Source: Bacteriovoracaceae bacterium UBA7695 (GTDB lineage Bacteria > Bdellovibrionota > Bacteriovoracia > Bacteriovoracales > Bacteriovoracaceae). Taken from it: 11,592 bases of DNA. A program made the translations under genes and the position numbers. The notes beneath the pieces are model-generated. The model worked only from the letters and a program-made list of their open reading frames with translations, made no database searches and was not told where the DNA came from. Location of the stretch: positions 7,905 through 19,496 of the forward strand of contig DLGL01000094.1 in the NCBI GenBank assembly GCA_002482685.1, in the 5' to 3' direction. This document shows, piece by piece, positions 1 through 7,805 of this stretch; the first letter of the stretch is position 1; each line of letters starts with the position of its first letter.

Positions 1-183
1 CTAAGAGAAATTTCAGATTACGTTAAGGCCGATCTCCCACTGGACTGTGCCGGAAGCTATAAACTTGAATCAAGAGGGATCAAACTATTTGAAAAAATAG
101 AAATGGATGATCACACCTCTATTATAGGCCTTCCTTTGATCCAATTGGGTCATCATCTTCTAAAACTTGGGTTTCCTCTATGA
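1..183 (+). CDS. maf: Maf family nucleotide pyrophosphatase, C-terminal part
   Basis: This is the last 60 residues of a gene cut by the left window edge; the frame is open from base 1 to the TGA at 181-183. The visible part carries the end of the Maf/HAM1-like fold: DCAGSYKLESRGIKLFEKI, then the family's closing signature SIIGLPLIQLG and a short final helix. Maf proteins are cytoplasmic pyrophosphatases that hydrolyse dTTP/UTP or modified nucleotides to monophosphates and have been linked to restraint of septum formation. The N-terminal catalytic residues lie outside the window, so the substrate class cannot be read. The stop overlaps the next gene's start as ATGA, which suggests translational coupling and one transcript. 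The family call rests on recognition of the C-terminal signature and is fairly secure. Confidence 0.85.
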   Translation, partial: LREISDYVKADLPLDCAGSYKLESRGIKLFEKIEMDDHTSIIGLPLIQLGHHLLKLGFPL

Positions 184-1532
184 GATATCAATTCCTTTTT
201 GTCCTCATCATCTTTTTTGGCTGCTCAACAAATCCTAAAATCAGAACGGATAAGCTATCCATCCTCCAGGGAATCACTTCACCTAAGGAAGTTGAATTTA
301 GTGTGGTTGCCCCCGTGGGAAAAGAATTAAGATTTGAACTAAGAAGTGCCGCAGGAGAGATCCTTGCTCCTGAAGAAATTCAAACAGTCACTCGTGCCTT
401 CTCTCCGTGGCTCATCTATAAGATGGTTTTCTTCCGAGAGCAGAGCAAAGATTATAATCTCTATGTCTATGATCAAAATAAAATTATTGATCAGCGTCTC
501 ATTGGCAAAGGCCAGCTCAATCAGTCCAAATTAAAACTCGCCCTCCTCTCATGCATGGATGATAAATTTGAAGATAAATTTAAAATCTGGACTCAACTGC
601 AGGAAAAAAATCCTGAATATGTTTTAATGGTAGGCGATAATTTTTATGCTGATAGAGGACCCAGCGGTCTACCTCTTATCACAACTCCTGAGACCATCTG
701 GCGCCGCTATATTGATGGCCGATTAACCTTCCCTTTTTATTTCCAGGAAAAACTCATCCCTGTTCATGCCTTGTGGGATGATCATGATTATGGTCGCAAT
801 GATGGGAACGAAGATTTTGAGCACAAAGATTCTGCCAAAGAAGTCTTTGATGCTTTTTTTGCTCAGGCCTTAAGTGATGAAGTCTACTCAAAAGGCTTCG
901 GTGTAGGCGGTCTTCTTTCTATGGGGGACTTTAATCTCTACTTCCTCGATGGCCGCTCATTTAGAAGTGCCTCTAAGGATGGAAAGCACTTAGGAAATGA
1001 ACAAAAGAGCTGGCTGCTGAAATCTCTCAAAGATGAATCTCAGCCGAGCTTCATCATTAAAGGCGATCAATTTTTTGGGGGGTATCATGCTTTCCAATCT
1101 TTTGAAGGAAACCACCCGGAGGATTTTACAAAATTTGTTACAGACCTTAGGGCCCTTGGAACACCTTTTATCTTTCTCAGTGGTGATCGGCACATGAGTG
1201 AGATCATGCAGTTTCCGCGCAGTCTTTTTGGCCTTCCTAGTTTTGAAATTACATCCAGCCCGATGCATGGAAAGGTCTATGACCCTCACGAGGTTAAAAA
1301 TCCCTGGCGAGTGGTTTCTGTAGAGAATAGAGTCAACTTTACTATTATTGATAGTATCGCACGGGATAATCACTGGTTTTTAGATGTGACCAGCATTGGA
1401 GAGAAGGGCGAAGTTTATTACCACCGTGAGCTGGCCGTTTATATCAAGGATCTTCAAAACAACCTTAATGAATCAAGAAAGCGCCGTTCGGGTAAACGAC
1501 GCTATCGCAAATCAAGGGGCCGGCGCCGGTGA
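180..1532 (+). CDS. PhoD-like metallophosphatase, predicted lipoprotein
   Basis: This 450-residue protein resembles the alkaline phosphatase D (PhoD) metallophosphatase family, which hydrolyses phosphomono- or diesters outside the cytoplasm. Metal-site motifs are in family order: C125 and D127-D128 in SCMDD, GDN at 152-154 (GDNFYADRG), WDDHDYG at 199-205, KGDQFFGG near D296, and GDRH with D336/H338. The N-terminus is a Sec-type lipoprotein signal (MRYQFLFVLIIFFGCS) with C15 as the probable lipidated residue; the box FFGC is slightly non-canonical. Many PhoD enzymes instead use a Tat signal. The last about 19 residues (432-450) are almost all Arg, Lys, Ser and Gly. The ATG lies in an ATGA overlap with maf and has no strong Shine-Dalgarno, fitting coupled translation. 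Its 3' end overlaps the convergent gene by 21 bp. Family certain in broad terms; substrate unknown. Confidence 0.85.
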   Translation: MRYQFLFVLIIFFGCSTNPKIRTDKLSILQGITSPKEVEFSVVAPVGKELRFELRSAAGEILAPEEIQTVTRAFSPWLIYKMVFFREQSKDYNLYVYDQNKIIDQRLIGKGQLNQSKLKLALLSCMDDKFEDKFKIWTQLQEKNPEYVLMVGDNFYADRGPSGLPLITTPETIWRRYIDGRLTFPFYFQEKLIPVHALWDDHDYGRNDGNEDFEHKDSAKEVFDAFFAQALSDEVYSKGFGVGGLLSMGDFNLYFLDGRSFRSASKDGKHLGNEQKSWLLKSLKDESQPSFIIKGDQFFGGYHAFQSFEGNHPEDFTKFVTDLRALGTPFIFLSGDRHMSEIMQFPRSLFGLPSFEITSSPMHGKVYDPHEVKNPWRVVSVENRVNFTIIDSIARDNHWFLDVTSIGEKGEVYYHRELAVYIKDLQNNLNESRKRRSGKRRYRKSRGRRR

Positions 1533-4370
1533 GCTTTCTTCAAGCCTTTTCTTACGGGTAAGGATTTTATCTAAGTTTCTCACGTAAGTTTTTGAAACGG
1601 CCTGAAAGAGTGAATCTTCCTCTTTGGTTTCATAACTACTACGTTGTCGTTCGTAATTTGCAGCGAGAACATCTTTTTCTTCATCACTCATCCCTGTCGG
1701 ATCTTGTCTTGTTTCGGCCTCTGACTCGGATTCTGCTCCAGACCCCATACCACCATAAATACCACCAAGTTCTCCACTTGCTGATCCGGGAGCTCCTATA
1801 GAACTTAACCCAGATCCTGCAACTCCGGATCCAGAACCAGAAGTGGCAGATCCATCAGACTTAGCTGTATCTTCTTTATCACCAATTGTGGCCTGAGTTC
1901 CGGAAGTGCTTCCAGCAGCAACCCCAGCAGTCGTCCCTGAAGCATCAGCTCCGGAGGCTGAAGAATCTCCCACTGCTGCTCCACCACCTGTAAGAAGTCC
2001 TGAAGCTTTAAGGCTATCCTGAATTTCTTTTTCTTTTTCGGCGAGTTTTGGATTTTTAGCGATTGAGGCCTTATTGACCCCTTCCATTTCCTTCATACGG
2101 GCAGCAAGAGCATTTGAGTTAGCAGAACTTACTCCCGTGCTGCCTGCTGATGAATCACCGCTTAGGGACGACTTACCGGTGTTGTCGCTGAAAGTTTTTC
2201 CATTGGTCCCGATACTAATAGCATAAGGGTTAGCGTAAACCTTTGCAGCTTTAGGGGCATTGTAGTTTGTGGCCCGTGTTTTAGCATTGGCCATATTGTT
2301 ATCTGTTTTATTGTAGTAATTATTCGCCTCAGTTCCGGCATTAATTCCTTTGTCACCCGTATTAAAGTCACTAGACTTCAATTGATTAATGACAAGTTCC
2401 AGACAGGCATTTTGTGACGTTCGAAGTGTTTCCAGAGACTCATAATAGGTGTTGAGATTGGCAAGATCTGTGTGATACCGGTTAAATAGCTTGCGTCTCC
2501 AAGAGGCTTCGTTTCTAAAAAAATCTTTATATTTTCTTTTATGGTGTTTTGAGTAGGCCAGGAATTGTGCAAAAGCTGCATCCTGAACAGTATCCACATA
2601 CGTTTTAAACTTTGCGCATTCAGGAGCGTTTAATTTATCGATACATCCCCGGCTCTCAAAGCTTGAAGGGATCTCCGGCTCATAGATAAACTCAGCTGCT
2701 TTGGATCCTTGATTGAGACCCTTCATATGATCAATCAGCCGGTCACGGAATTTTGCGTGCACACCTAATAAGCCCGAAGTTATTCTTTTAGCTGCATCAG
2801 TATTGACCGCTGCTCCTCCACTACTGCCAAAAAGAAATCCTAATTGCCGGTCGTATTTCCCACCACTACCAAAATTATCAAACCCAACGGATTGGTTAAC
2901 TCCACCAGGCATGAGGGGATCAATAAGCCAGTATCTTCTTTTTTTAAATTCATTGGCGGCTGACTTCGGATCCATTTGTCCAATAAATCCTAAATAGTCA
3001 TTGACCATTTTTTGATTGAAGACAATAGAGTTATCGATGGTTTTGCCTCGGACAATATACTTCTCACCCCAACGGCGCTTAATTTTTTTATGCCACTTGG
3101 GCCAGCTGCGGCACTTGCGGTCTTCCCAATTATGGCTTGCAGTTCCGATGGTCCAGTCTTTCGCTTTTTCATCCCAGTGTTTTGCCGTCTCATCATAGCC
3201 TTTGGTGACTTCGGCCATCTCACCGATGAGCTCTCTCATGGCCGATTCATATTCGATGAACATATCGTTACGGTTACTCATGTAACACAAATAATCCAGA
3301 CCCGTGGCCCGGCGAAGGGCGATATCATGAGCGGTCGTAAACTCTCCACACGGCGAGAGGATTGAAGTCATGTCATTTTGTTTTGCATCCTGGACTTTTT
3401 TAAAATCTGATTCCATAAGATTATATTTATCACTGAAGACTTTGAGGATTTTTTTACGTTTTTCAGCGATGGCCTTCATGGGATCTCTCATATGCTTCAT
3501 CGTAAATAAGCAGTCCCTGTCATCCCGCATAGAAGTTGAAGAGTACAACCACTCCATAGCTCTTGTTGTCACAACACCCAGATTTACAGCGCGAGCAATT
3601 TGCTCTCGGGCCTCTTCAGGAGTTGTTGTCGCTGTGGTTGTGGCCGATGGGTAAAGTTCAAACTGGCACTGTTTAGTACCAGCGACTGGTTTAACTTCAA
3701 TCTTACCTAAGAGTAGTGAATAAAACTGTGTCTGGTCCTGAGTACAAATTCCTGTTGTCACCTCTTTTTCATAAGGCTCCATACATTTGATATTTCCAAC
3801 CGCCTGCTCACCTTTGTCGGCCAGGCGGCAGATGTTATTGGCCACGCACATGTTGCCTTCGCACTTATAAGATTCACACTCAAGGTCACGTGTACATCTC
3901 ATTGGAGGGTTAGTTGTGGGTTTAGGCTCAATATCTCCCAGAGTATTCATTTGCTCATTAAATTTTTCTTCTTTTTCATTGGTTGCATTAATAACATCTG
4001 GATCAGTTGAATCTGTGATGAACATATCATCTTCTCTGAGTGGAAAGCAGCCCTCTCCGTTTGAGCACTCAGCATTGGTTTTACAATGAATCAAAGTATC
4101 ATCGATAAGGGATTCATCCTGACACACTCGCGTGGTCGGGTTGAGTTTTAAATTCTCACAACAAGTCCAAGACTCCTGAATGGCACCTGCAGGATTAGCA
4201 TTTTTCCAGGTTATATATTCTGGATTTGTGATCTCTACTCCCTGAGCATCTTTAATAACTTTTGCTGGTGCCACCGTTTTGCCTTTCATAATACAGGCAT
4301 TGGGTGCGGCCATACTCATCATCGATGAGGCGATCAGGGTGAGAAGAAACATGAGCTTGAAGGTCTTCAT
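1512..4370 (-). CDS. large exported protein, Cys-rich head and Gly/Ser-rich tail, unknown function
   Basis: I do not recognise a family for this 952-residue protein. It begins with a Sec signal peptide (MKTFKLMFLLTLIASSMMSMA, cleavage near residue 21). Residues about 26-210 are Cys-rich, with clusters such as TCCEN, CKTNAECSNGEGC and RCTRDLECESYKCEGNMC. The spacing recalls small disulfide-bonded, Dickkopf-like Cys modules, but that is only resemblance. Residues about 250-720 are charged and aromatic, probably helical, with scattered further Cys. Residues about 733-885 are low complexity (Ser, Gly, Ala, Thr), followed by an acidic Glu/Ser run and a charged C-terminal segment (about 888-942) ending SSPAPAP. 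The start is supported by AGAGGA at 4378-4383, seven bases upstream. It is monocistronic as far as visible, transcribed towards the PhoD-like gene and overlapping its end. A periplasmic or surface location is inferred; disulfides would fit it. Confidence 0.8.
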   Translation of the reverse strand: MKTFKLMFLLTLIASSMMSMAAPNACIMKGKTVAPAKVIKDAQGVEITNPEYITWKNANPAGAIQESWTCCENLKLNPTTRVCQDESLIDDTLIHCKTNAECSNGEGCFPLREDDMFITDSTDPDVINATNEKEEKFNEQMNTLGDIEPKPTTNPPMRCTRDLECESYKCEGNMCVANNICRLADKGEQAVGNIKCMEPYEKEVTTGICTQDQTQFYSLLLGKIEVKPVAGTKQCQFELYPSATTTATTTPEEAREQIARAVNLGVVTTRAMEWLYSSTSMRDDRDCLFTMKHMRDPMKAIAEKRKKILKVFSDKYNLMESDFKKVQDAKQNDMTSILSPCGEFTTAHDIALRRATGLDYLCYMSNRNDMFIEYESAMRELIGEMAEVTKGYDETAKHWDEKAKDWTIGTASHNWEDRKCRSWPKWHKKIKRRWGEKYIVRGKTIDNSIVFNQKMVNDYLGFIGQMDPKSAANEFKKRRYWLIDPLMPGGVNQSVGFDNFGSGGKYDRQLGFLFGSSGGAAVNTDAAKRITSGLLGVHAKFRDRLIDHMKGLNQGSKAAEFIYEPEIPSSFESRGCIDKLNAPECAKFKTYVDTVQDAAFAQFLAYSKHHKRKYKDFFRNEASWRRKLFNRYHTDLANLNTYYESLETLRTSQNACLELVINQLKSSDFNTGDKGINAGTEANNYYNKTDNNMANAKTRATNYNAPKAAKVYANPYAISIGTNGKTFSDNTGKSSLSGDSSAGSTGVSSANSNALAARMKEMEGVNKASIAKNPKLAEKEKEIQDSLKASGLLTGGGAAVGDSSASGADASGTTAGVAAGSTSGTQATIGDKEDTAKSDGSATSGSGSGVAGSGLSSIGAPGSASGELGGIYGGMGSGAESESEAETRQDPTGMSDEEKDVLAANYERQRSSYETKEEDSLFQAVSKTYVRNLDKILTRKKRLEESSPAPAP

Positions 4371-4406
4371 AACAACATCCTCTGAGAGACTAATTTAAGT
4401 AGTTTA

Positions 4407-4415
4407 ATTTTATCA
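4407..4415 (-). promoter_or_regulatory. candidate extended -10 promoter for the large exported protein
   Basis: Read on the minus strand this is TGATAAAAT, an extended -10 (TGn plus TAAAAT) lying about 37 bases before the ATG at 4370. The predicted transcript would start near 4400 with an approximately 30-base leader containing the AGAGGA ribosome site. No good -35 is present at 17 bases, so the call depends on the extended -10 alone. Confidence 0.35.
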
Positions 4416-4478
4416 CGCTAAAGGAAATTTATAAGAGGACAAATACCGCCCAAGGGGATAAAACATAAGAGTTATCAA

Positions 4479-4490
4479 TGACTTAAGTCA
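4479..4490. promoter_or_regulatory. perfect 12-bp palindrome, possible operator
   Basis: TGACTTAAGTCA is its own reverse complement. It lies in the 172-bp divergent interval, 52 bases before the srkA start and 108 bases before the start of the minus-strand exported protein. It has no hairpin loop, so it is more like a dimeric-regulator site than an RNA structure. No regulator gene is adjacent, and which gene it might control is unknown. Confidence 0.3.
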
Positions 4491-4542
4491 GACAAAACTG
4501 CTCGGATCCGAATCAAAGGTACCGGCAACTATATGGGGCAAT

Positions 4543-5577
4543 ATGAACGAGTTATCAGGGCTTTGGGGAAAGGAAACTCAACACTTTCACCTCCTCTCAC
4601 CAGATCATGTCATGGCTGCGGTGGAAGGACTCGGCAAGAGGCTCACTGGTCGAATTATGGCCCTCAATAGTCTGGAAAATAGAGTCTACGACGTAGAGCT
4701 TGCTTCTCTGGTGGATTATGGCAAAGGCTTCTCCACCACCAATGTCGTCGTAAAATTTTACCGCCCGGGCCGCTGGAGTGAAGCTCAGATTTTAGAAGAG
4801 CACAGATTTCTCTCCACACTGATTGAATTTGAAGTTCCTGTGGTCGCTCCTCTTGAATTCGGTGGCACAACTCTGCACCTAAATCCTGAGACTAACCTAT
4901 GGTTTGCTATTTTCCCCAAGGTTCAGGGTCGCCTCAAGGATGAACTCATAAAAGATGAGATCGATCAGGTTGGTCGGTTGATTGGCAGGATCCACAATGT
5001 CGGAAGTATGGGCAGCTTCGCTCACCGCTTTAAGCTAAATCCCGAATCTTTTGTAACGTCCAGCCGGATGGAGCTTGAGAGGATTAAACCCGTTGAGCAC
5101 GTGAGTTTCCAGCATTACTTAAAACTTCTGGAGCAGCTAGAAGTTTTAATCAAACCTCAGTTCGCTCATTTGGAAATGCAGAGACTTCATGGGGACTTTC
5201 ACAGAGGAAATATTGTCTGGACTTCGGCCGGCCCCATGGCGGTGGATTTTGATGACTGCCTCACAGGTCCTATTGAGCAAGACCTTTGGTTGCTCTTTCC
5301 AGGGCAAGATGAGGACGGGCTAAAAGATCGTGACCGCTTTCTTGATGCCTATAAAGAGATGACAAGAAAATCTCACTTAAAGATGCACCTCACAGAAACT
5401 CTAAGAACGATGAGGATGATTCACTTCAATGCATGGATTACTAAACGTTGGGACGATCACTCCTTTCAAAGAATGTTTCCTCAATTCCCAACTCCGGGAT
5501 ATTGGGACGGACAACTAATTGATCTTAGAGTTCAAATGGGACTTATCCAGGATCGCCTTGGCATGGGGTTTGAATAA
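4543..5577 (+). CDS. srkA: stress response kinase A (SrkA/YihE/RdoA)
   Basis: This 344-residue cytoplasmic Ser/Thr kinase has an APH/choline-kinase-like fold; E. coli SrkA is about 328 residues and counteracts stress-induced cell death linked to envelope (Cpx) signalling. Signatures are in order: LNSLENRVYDVEL near residues 42-54 (nucleotide-binding hairpin), VVVKFYRPGRWS with K71 and ILEEHRF just after, the catalytic loop LHGDFHRGNI (H216, D218, N223), and the metal-binding AVDFDDC with D235/D237 followed by GPIEQDLWLL. The C-terminal RTMRMIHFNAWITKRW also matches the family. All key kinase residues are present, so it should be active. The ATG has GGGG six bases upstream, a modest ribosome site. 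Unlike E. coli, where it precedes dsbA, here it is followed by an unrelated small exported protein 88 bases downstream. Confidence 0.93.
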   Translation: MNELSGLWGKETQHFHLLSPDHVMAAVEGLGKRLTGRIMALNSLENRVYDVELASLVDYGKGFSTTNVVVKFYRPGRWSEAQILEEHRFLSTLIEFEVPVVAPLEFGGTTLHLNPETNLWFAIFPKVQGRLKDELIKDEIDQVGRLIGRIHNVGSMGSFAHRFKLNPESFVTSSRMELERIKPVEHVSFQHYLKLLEQLEVLIKPQFAHLEMQRLHGDFHRGNIVWTSAGPMAVDFDDCLTGPIEQDLWLLFPGQDEDGLKDRDRFLDAYKEMTRKSHLKMHLTETLRTMRMIHFNAWITKRWDDHSFQRMFPQFPTPGYWDGQLIDLRVQMGLIQDRLGMGFE

Positions 5578-5665
5578 TTATTCTGTAAAGATGGGCAATT
5601 GATGGTGTTTTAGCGGGTTAAACTGTCTAAAGATTTATCAGGTGTCGACTAAAACTGGAGTAACT

Positions 5666-6133
5666 ATGAAATTCACGCTGATTATGCTCTCTCTCCTCCT
5701 TGCTCAAGTAGCAAGTGCCCAGTCTCTGCGGGAGAAAAAAATCAAACAAGAGATGATTGAGCGCGCTGACCTTATCGTTTTGAAATTAGAAGATGCCAGA
5801 GTAGATTTAGAAAATGAAGATGTGGCCAGCGCCTGTAAAAAAATCTCAGAAGTCTTCTCTATTTATCCGGCCCATCTGAAAGATATTGGCTCATACATGG
5901 ACCTCACACGTAGCAGAAGCATTAAGGCCAAGGATGCAGCCCTTTACCAACTTATCTCGGTTCATAAGAAAGTCAATATTTGCAATAACGGAATAGACCA
6001 TGAATATGTAGATCCAAAGAAAATGCGCAAGGATCTTAAAACTATTCAGTCATCGGTTGAAAAGCAAAGAAAGGCCATTCGCAAATCTGATACAGGTCAT
6101 GCGAACAGTTTTTATTATGAATATGAGTTTTAA
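5666..6133 (+). CDS. small secreted helical protein, unknown function
   Basis: I do not recognise this 155-residue protein. The chosen ATG gives a textbook Sec signal peptide (MKFTLIMLSLLLAQVASA, cleavage before QS) and has GGAG at 5657-5660, five bases upstream. The frame can be extended to a GTG at 5642, but that places eight polar residues before the signal peptide and has no ribosome site. The mature part, about 135 residues, is highly charged and predicted helical, with only two Cys (in SACKKISEVF and VNICNNG) that could form one disulfide. No membrane anchor or lipobox follows the signal, so a soluble periplasmic protein is inferred. The 88-base interval after srkA shows no convincing terminator or promoter. 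Its TAA stop shares the four bases TTAA with the stop of the convergent PilZ gene. Confidence 0.75.
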   Translation: MKFTLIMLSLLLAQVASAQSLREKKIKQEMIERADLIVLKLEDARVDLENEDVASACKKISEVFSIYPAHLKDIGSYMDLTRSRSIKAKDAALYQLISVHKKVNICNNGIDHEYVDPKKMRKDLKTIQSSVEKQRKAIRKSDTGHANSFYYEYEF

Positions 6134-6951
6134 CCCTGGCCGTCGTTAAATTTTATACCGACCTTAAATTCAGAGAGGGTTTCATCAACGGCACGCACTG
6201 ACATGACCACTCCCACCAGAGGGTCATCGAGGTCAAATTCGTTGAATCCCACCACATGAATAAGGCTTCCTTTAGCGAATTCATTTTCGCTAAATGAAAT
6301 GTAGCTCATTCCACCACGGGAGAGATCCCATAGTTTATAGATATCCGGCCCATTACCCTTAACAGCAGCAACCTTAACCCACTTATCATCCTTAGGTCGG
6401 GCACGAGGGCTTGAGCGTTGGCCCGCAAAAAGTTTATCTTCCTCTTCGAGACTTACTCCAAATTCATTATTAAGCAGCTCCTGATCACGGTTTGACCTTT
6501 GGGCCATGGATTTCACGACCTGAATTTCAGGGAATGTGTCATCATCAGAATCAACATCCAGTCGCTTTACTTTCCATATCCCATCATCAAGCCCACTTCC
6601 AAATTTACCCTTGATTATTTGAATATCAGGCTCTTCCAATACCCGGATTTCAGGAGGAAGAGTCAGGCTCACCGTCTTATCATTTAGGCCCTCGATGCTG
6701 GCCTTAAAAATAATAGGTCCACCTTCTACATAACAATAGATGGGAAGATCTGCAGAAAGAGTGTTTTCAGAAAGGGCCTCAAGAAAGAGTTTACCCGAAG
6801 CCATGTGAAAGGAATTAAGTCGTGAGTGAGAAATCTCACGCTTTCCATCATTTGAGACCTGCCAAACAACAACATCCAGCTGGTTATTCATTAATTGCTT
6901 GAAAATTTTCTCGTAAAAGAGAAAACCCGTATCAGATTTTATAACTCTCAT
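6130..6951 (-). CDS. PilZ-domain protein, probable c-di-GMP receptor
   Basis: This 273-residue cytoplasmic protein ends in a PilZ domain (about 175-273). The c-di-GMP-binding signatures are both visible: RSSPR (R179 and R183, the RxxxR motif) and, 26 residues later, DLSRGGMSY (D209, S211, G213/G214, the D/NxSxxG motif). The remaining beta-strands follow (LIHVVGF, LVGVVMSVRAVDE, FKVGIKF). Residues 1 to about 110 have beta-rich sequence such as IYCYVEGGPIIFKASI and could be a YcgR-like N-terminal PilZN domain; residues 115-175 look like an acidic linker. The frame extends to a TTG at 6990, but the ATG at 6951 is preferred, with a weak AAGAAG upstream. The gene diverges from the YaiO/glycosyltransferase unit across 86 bp, suggesting a functional link, which is inference. 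The PilZ call is strong; the partner is unknown. Confidence 0.83.
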   Translation of the reverse strand: MRVIKSDTGFLFYEKIFKQLMNNQLDVVVWQVSNDGKREISHSRLNSFHMASGKLFLEALSENTLSADLPIYCYVEGGPIIFKASIEGLNDKTVSLTLPPEIRVLEEPDIQIIKGKFGSGLDDGIWKVKRLDVDSDDDTFPEIQVVKSMAQRSNRDQELLNNEFGVSLEEEDKLFAGQRSSPRARPKDDKWVKVAAVKGNGPDIYKLWDLSRGGMSYISFSENEFAKGSLIHVVGFNEFDLDDPLVGVVMSVRAVDETLSEFKVGIKFNDGQG

Positions 6952-6970
6952 GACTTCTTTTGAAAAAACT

Positions 6971-7000
6971 TTGCCTAAGTGACTCAACAAATTCTAGCAT
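6971..7000 (+). promoter_or_regulatory. weak candidate promoter for the YaiO/glycosyltransferase unit
   Basis: TTGCCT (6971-6976) and TAGCAT (6995-7000) are separated by 18 bases and each matches the sigma70 consensus at four of six positions. The transcript would start near 7007, about 30 bases before the chosen ATG. The heptamer TGACTCA (6980-6986) sits in the spacer. Both boxes are weak, so this is only a candidate. Confidence 0.25.
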
Positions 7001-7037
7001 AGGAGTACGGATTAACAACAAAAGACCAAGGATGGAA

Positions 7038-7805
7038 ATGAGAAGGTTGATCACCGTTCTAACTATAGCAATTTTGTCAACTTCATCGTTTGCTCACGAA
7101 GTTCAACTCATCTCACAGCACCTTAAGCTCAACCGCCAGAATGACAGTGGTTGGCAATCAGACCTTATAGCAAAAGCCACTCTTTCACCAAAATGGGAAG
7201 CTGGTCTTCAGGGTACATACCTGGAGAGATTTGACCTTTACGAAAAACGCGCGGGTGGATTTGCAATCATGCGCCCCACTCCCAGCATCACTTTAGAGGC
7301 CCGTTATTTAAAAGGTGAAGGTGACGTTCAGATCCTCCCTAAAGATCAGTACACTCTCAATCTCTACCATGCCCTCTCGGACGGCTTCTCGCCCTTTATC
7401 AGCTATCAAAATTCTCTTTTTTCAATCACCCATCTTCAGTCAGTGAAATTAGGTATTGAAATAGAGAAATTGGATAATTTTATTTTTATTCCTCAAATCA
7501 TGCTGGGACAGGCACAGTTTAATGACCCTAGCGAAGTTCGGGAAATAAACAACGCAGGCCTCAGAGTTATTTACTATAAAGAAGCACACTATTCTCTGAC
7601 GGGCTTTGCCTATCAGGGTCTTGAGGCTTCCCAGGCCATTGTAGGTCGCTCCTCCAGCACCATTGGCACAAAAACAATCGGTGCAGGTGGAACGTATTAC
7701 TTTATCCCTGATTTAAAATCTGAGCTTATTTTTGAATATATGGATCTGGGTAAACTGAATAATCAGTTTCTTACAACAACACTAAACCTTTCGTGGATGT
7801 TTTAA
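7038..7805 (+). CDS. YaiO-family outer-membrane beta-barrel protein
   Basis: This 255-residue protein has a signal peptide (MRRLITVLTIAILSTSSFA, cleavage before HEV), then alternating beta-strand sequence throughout and a terminal Phe (LNLSWMF), the usual BamA-recognised end of outer-membrane barrels. Segments such as WEAGLQGTYLERFDLYEKR, then P-rich turn plus LEARYLKG, resemble the YaiO outer-membrane domain; E. coli yaiO also lies next to a glycosyltransferase gene, yaiP. The start at 7038 gives a clean signal peptide and has AAGG six bases upstream; ATG 7032 is a near-equal alternative, while the extension to 6960 adds about 24 residues that do not look like a leader. It likely forms an outer-membrane channel or docking protein for a polysaccharide made by the next gene. 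The family call is from fold pattern and context, so moderate. Confidence 0.72.
   Translation: MRRLITVLTIAILSTSSFAHEVQLISQHLKLNRQNDSGWQSDLIAKATLSPKWEAGLQGTYLERFDLYEKRAGGFAIMRPTPSITLEARYLKGEGDVQILPKDQYTLNLYHALSDGFSPFISYQNSLFSITHLQSVKLGIEIEKLDNFIFIPQIMLGQAQFNDPSEVREINNAGLRVIYYKEAHYSLTGFAYQGLEASQAIVGRSSSTIGTKTIGAGGTYYFIPDLKSELIFEYMDLGKLNNQFLTTTLNLSWMF

Noticed and set aside
1715..2175. Tandem DNA repeat encoding the Gly/Ser/Ala tail of the large exported protein
   Set aside because: The protein is compositionally biased, but codons vary and I see no exact repeating unit.
3012..3365. 117-codon open frame antisense inside the large exported gene
   Set aside because: It lies wholly within a well-supported gene, has no ribosome site, and its translation resembles no family.
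5572..5583. Perfect 12-bp AT-rich palindrome GAATAATTATTC overlapping the srkA stop
   Set aside because: It has no loop, few G/C pairs and no following T-run, so it cannot be a convincing terminator, and palindromes of this composition arise easily.
5642..5665. Longer secreted protein starting at GTG 5642
   Set aside because: It would put polar residues before a perfect signal peptide, and GGAG stands directly before ATG 5666.
6951..6990. Longer PilZ protein starting at TTG 6990
   Set aside because: It is a non-ATG start without a ribosome site and would consume much of the divergent promoter region; ATG 6951 is simpler.
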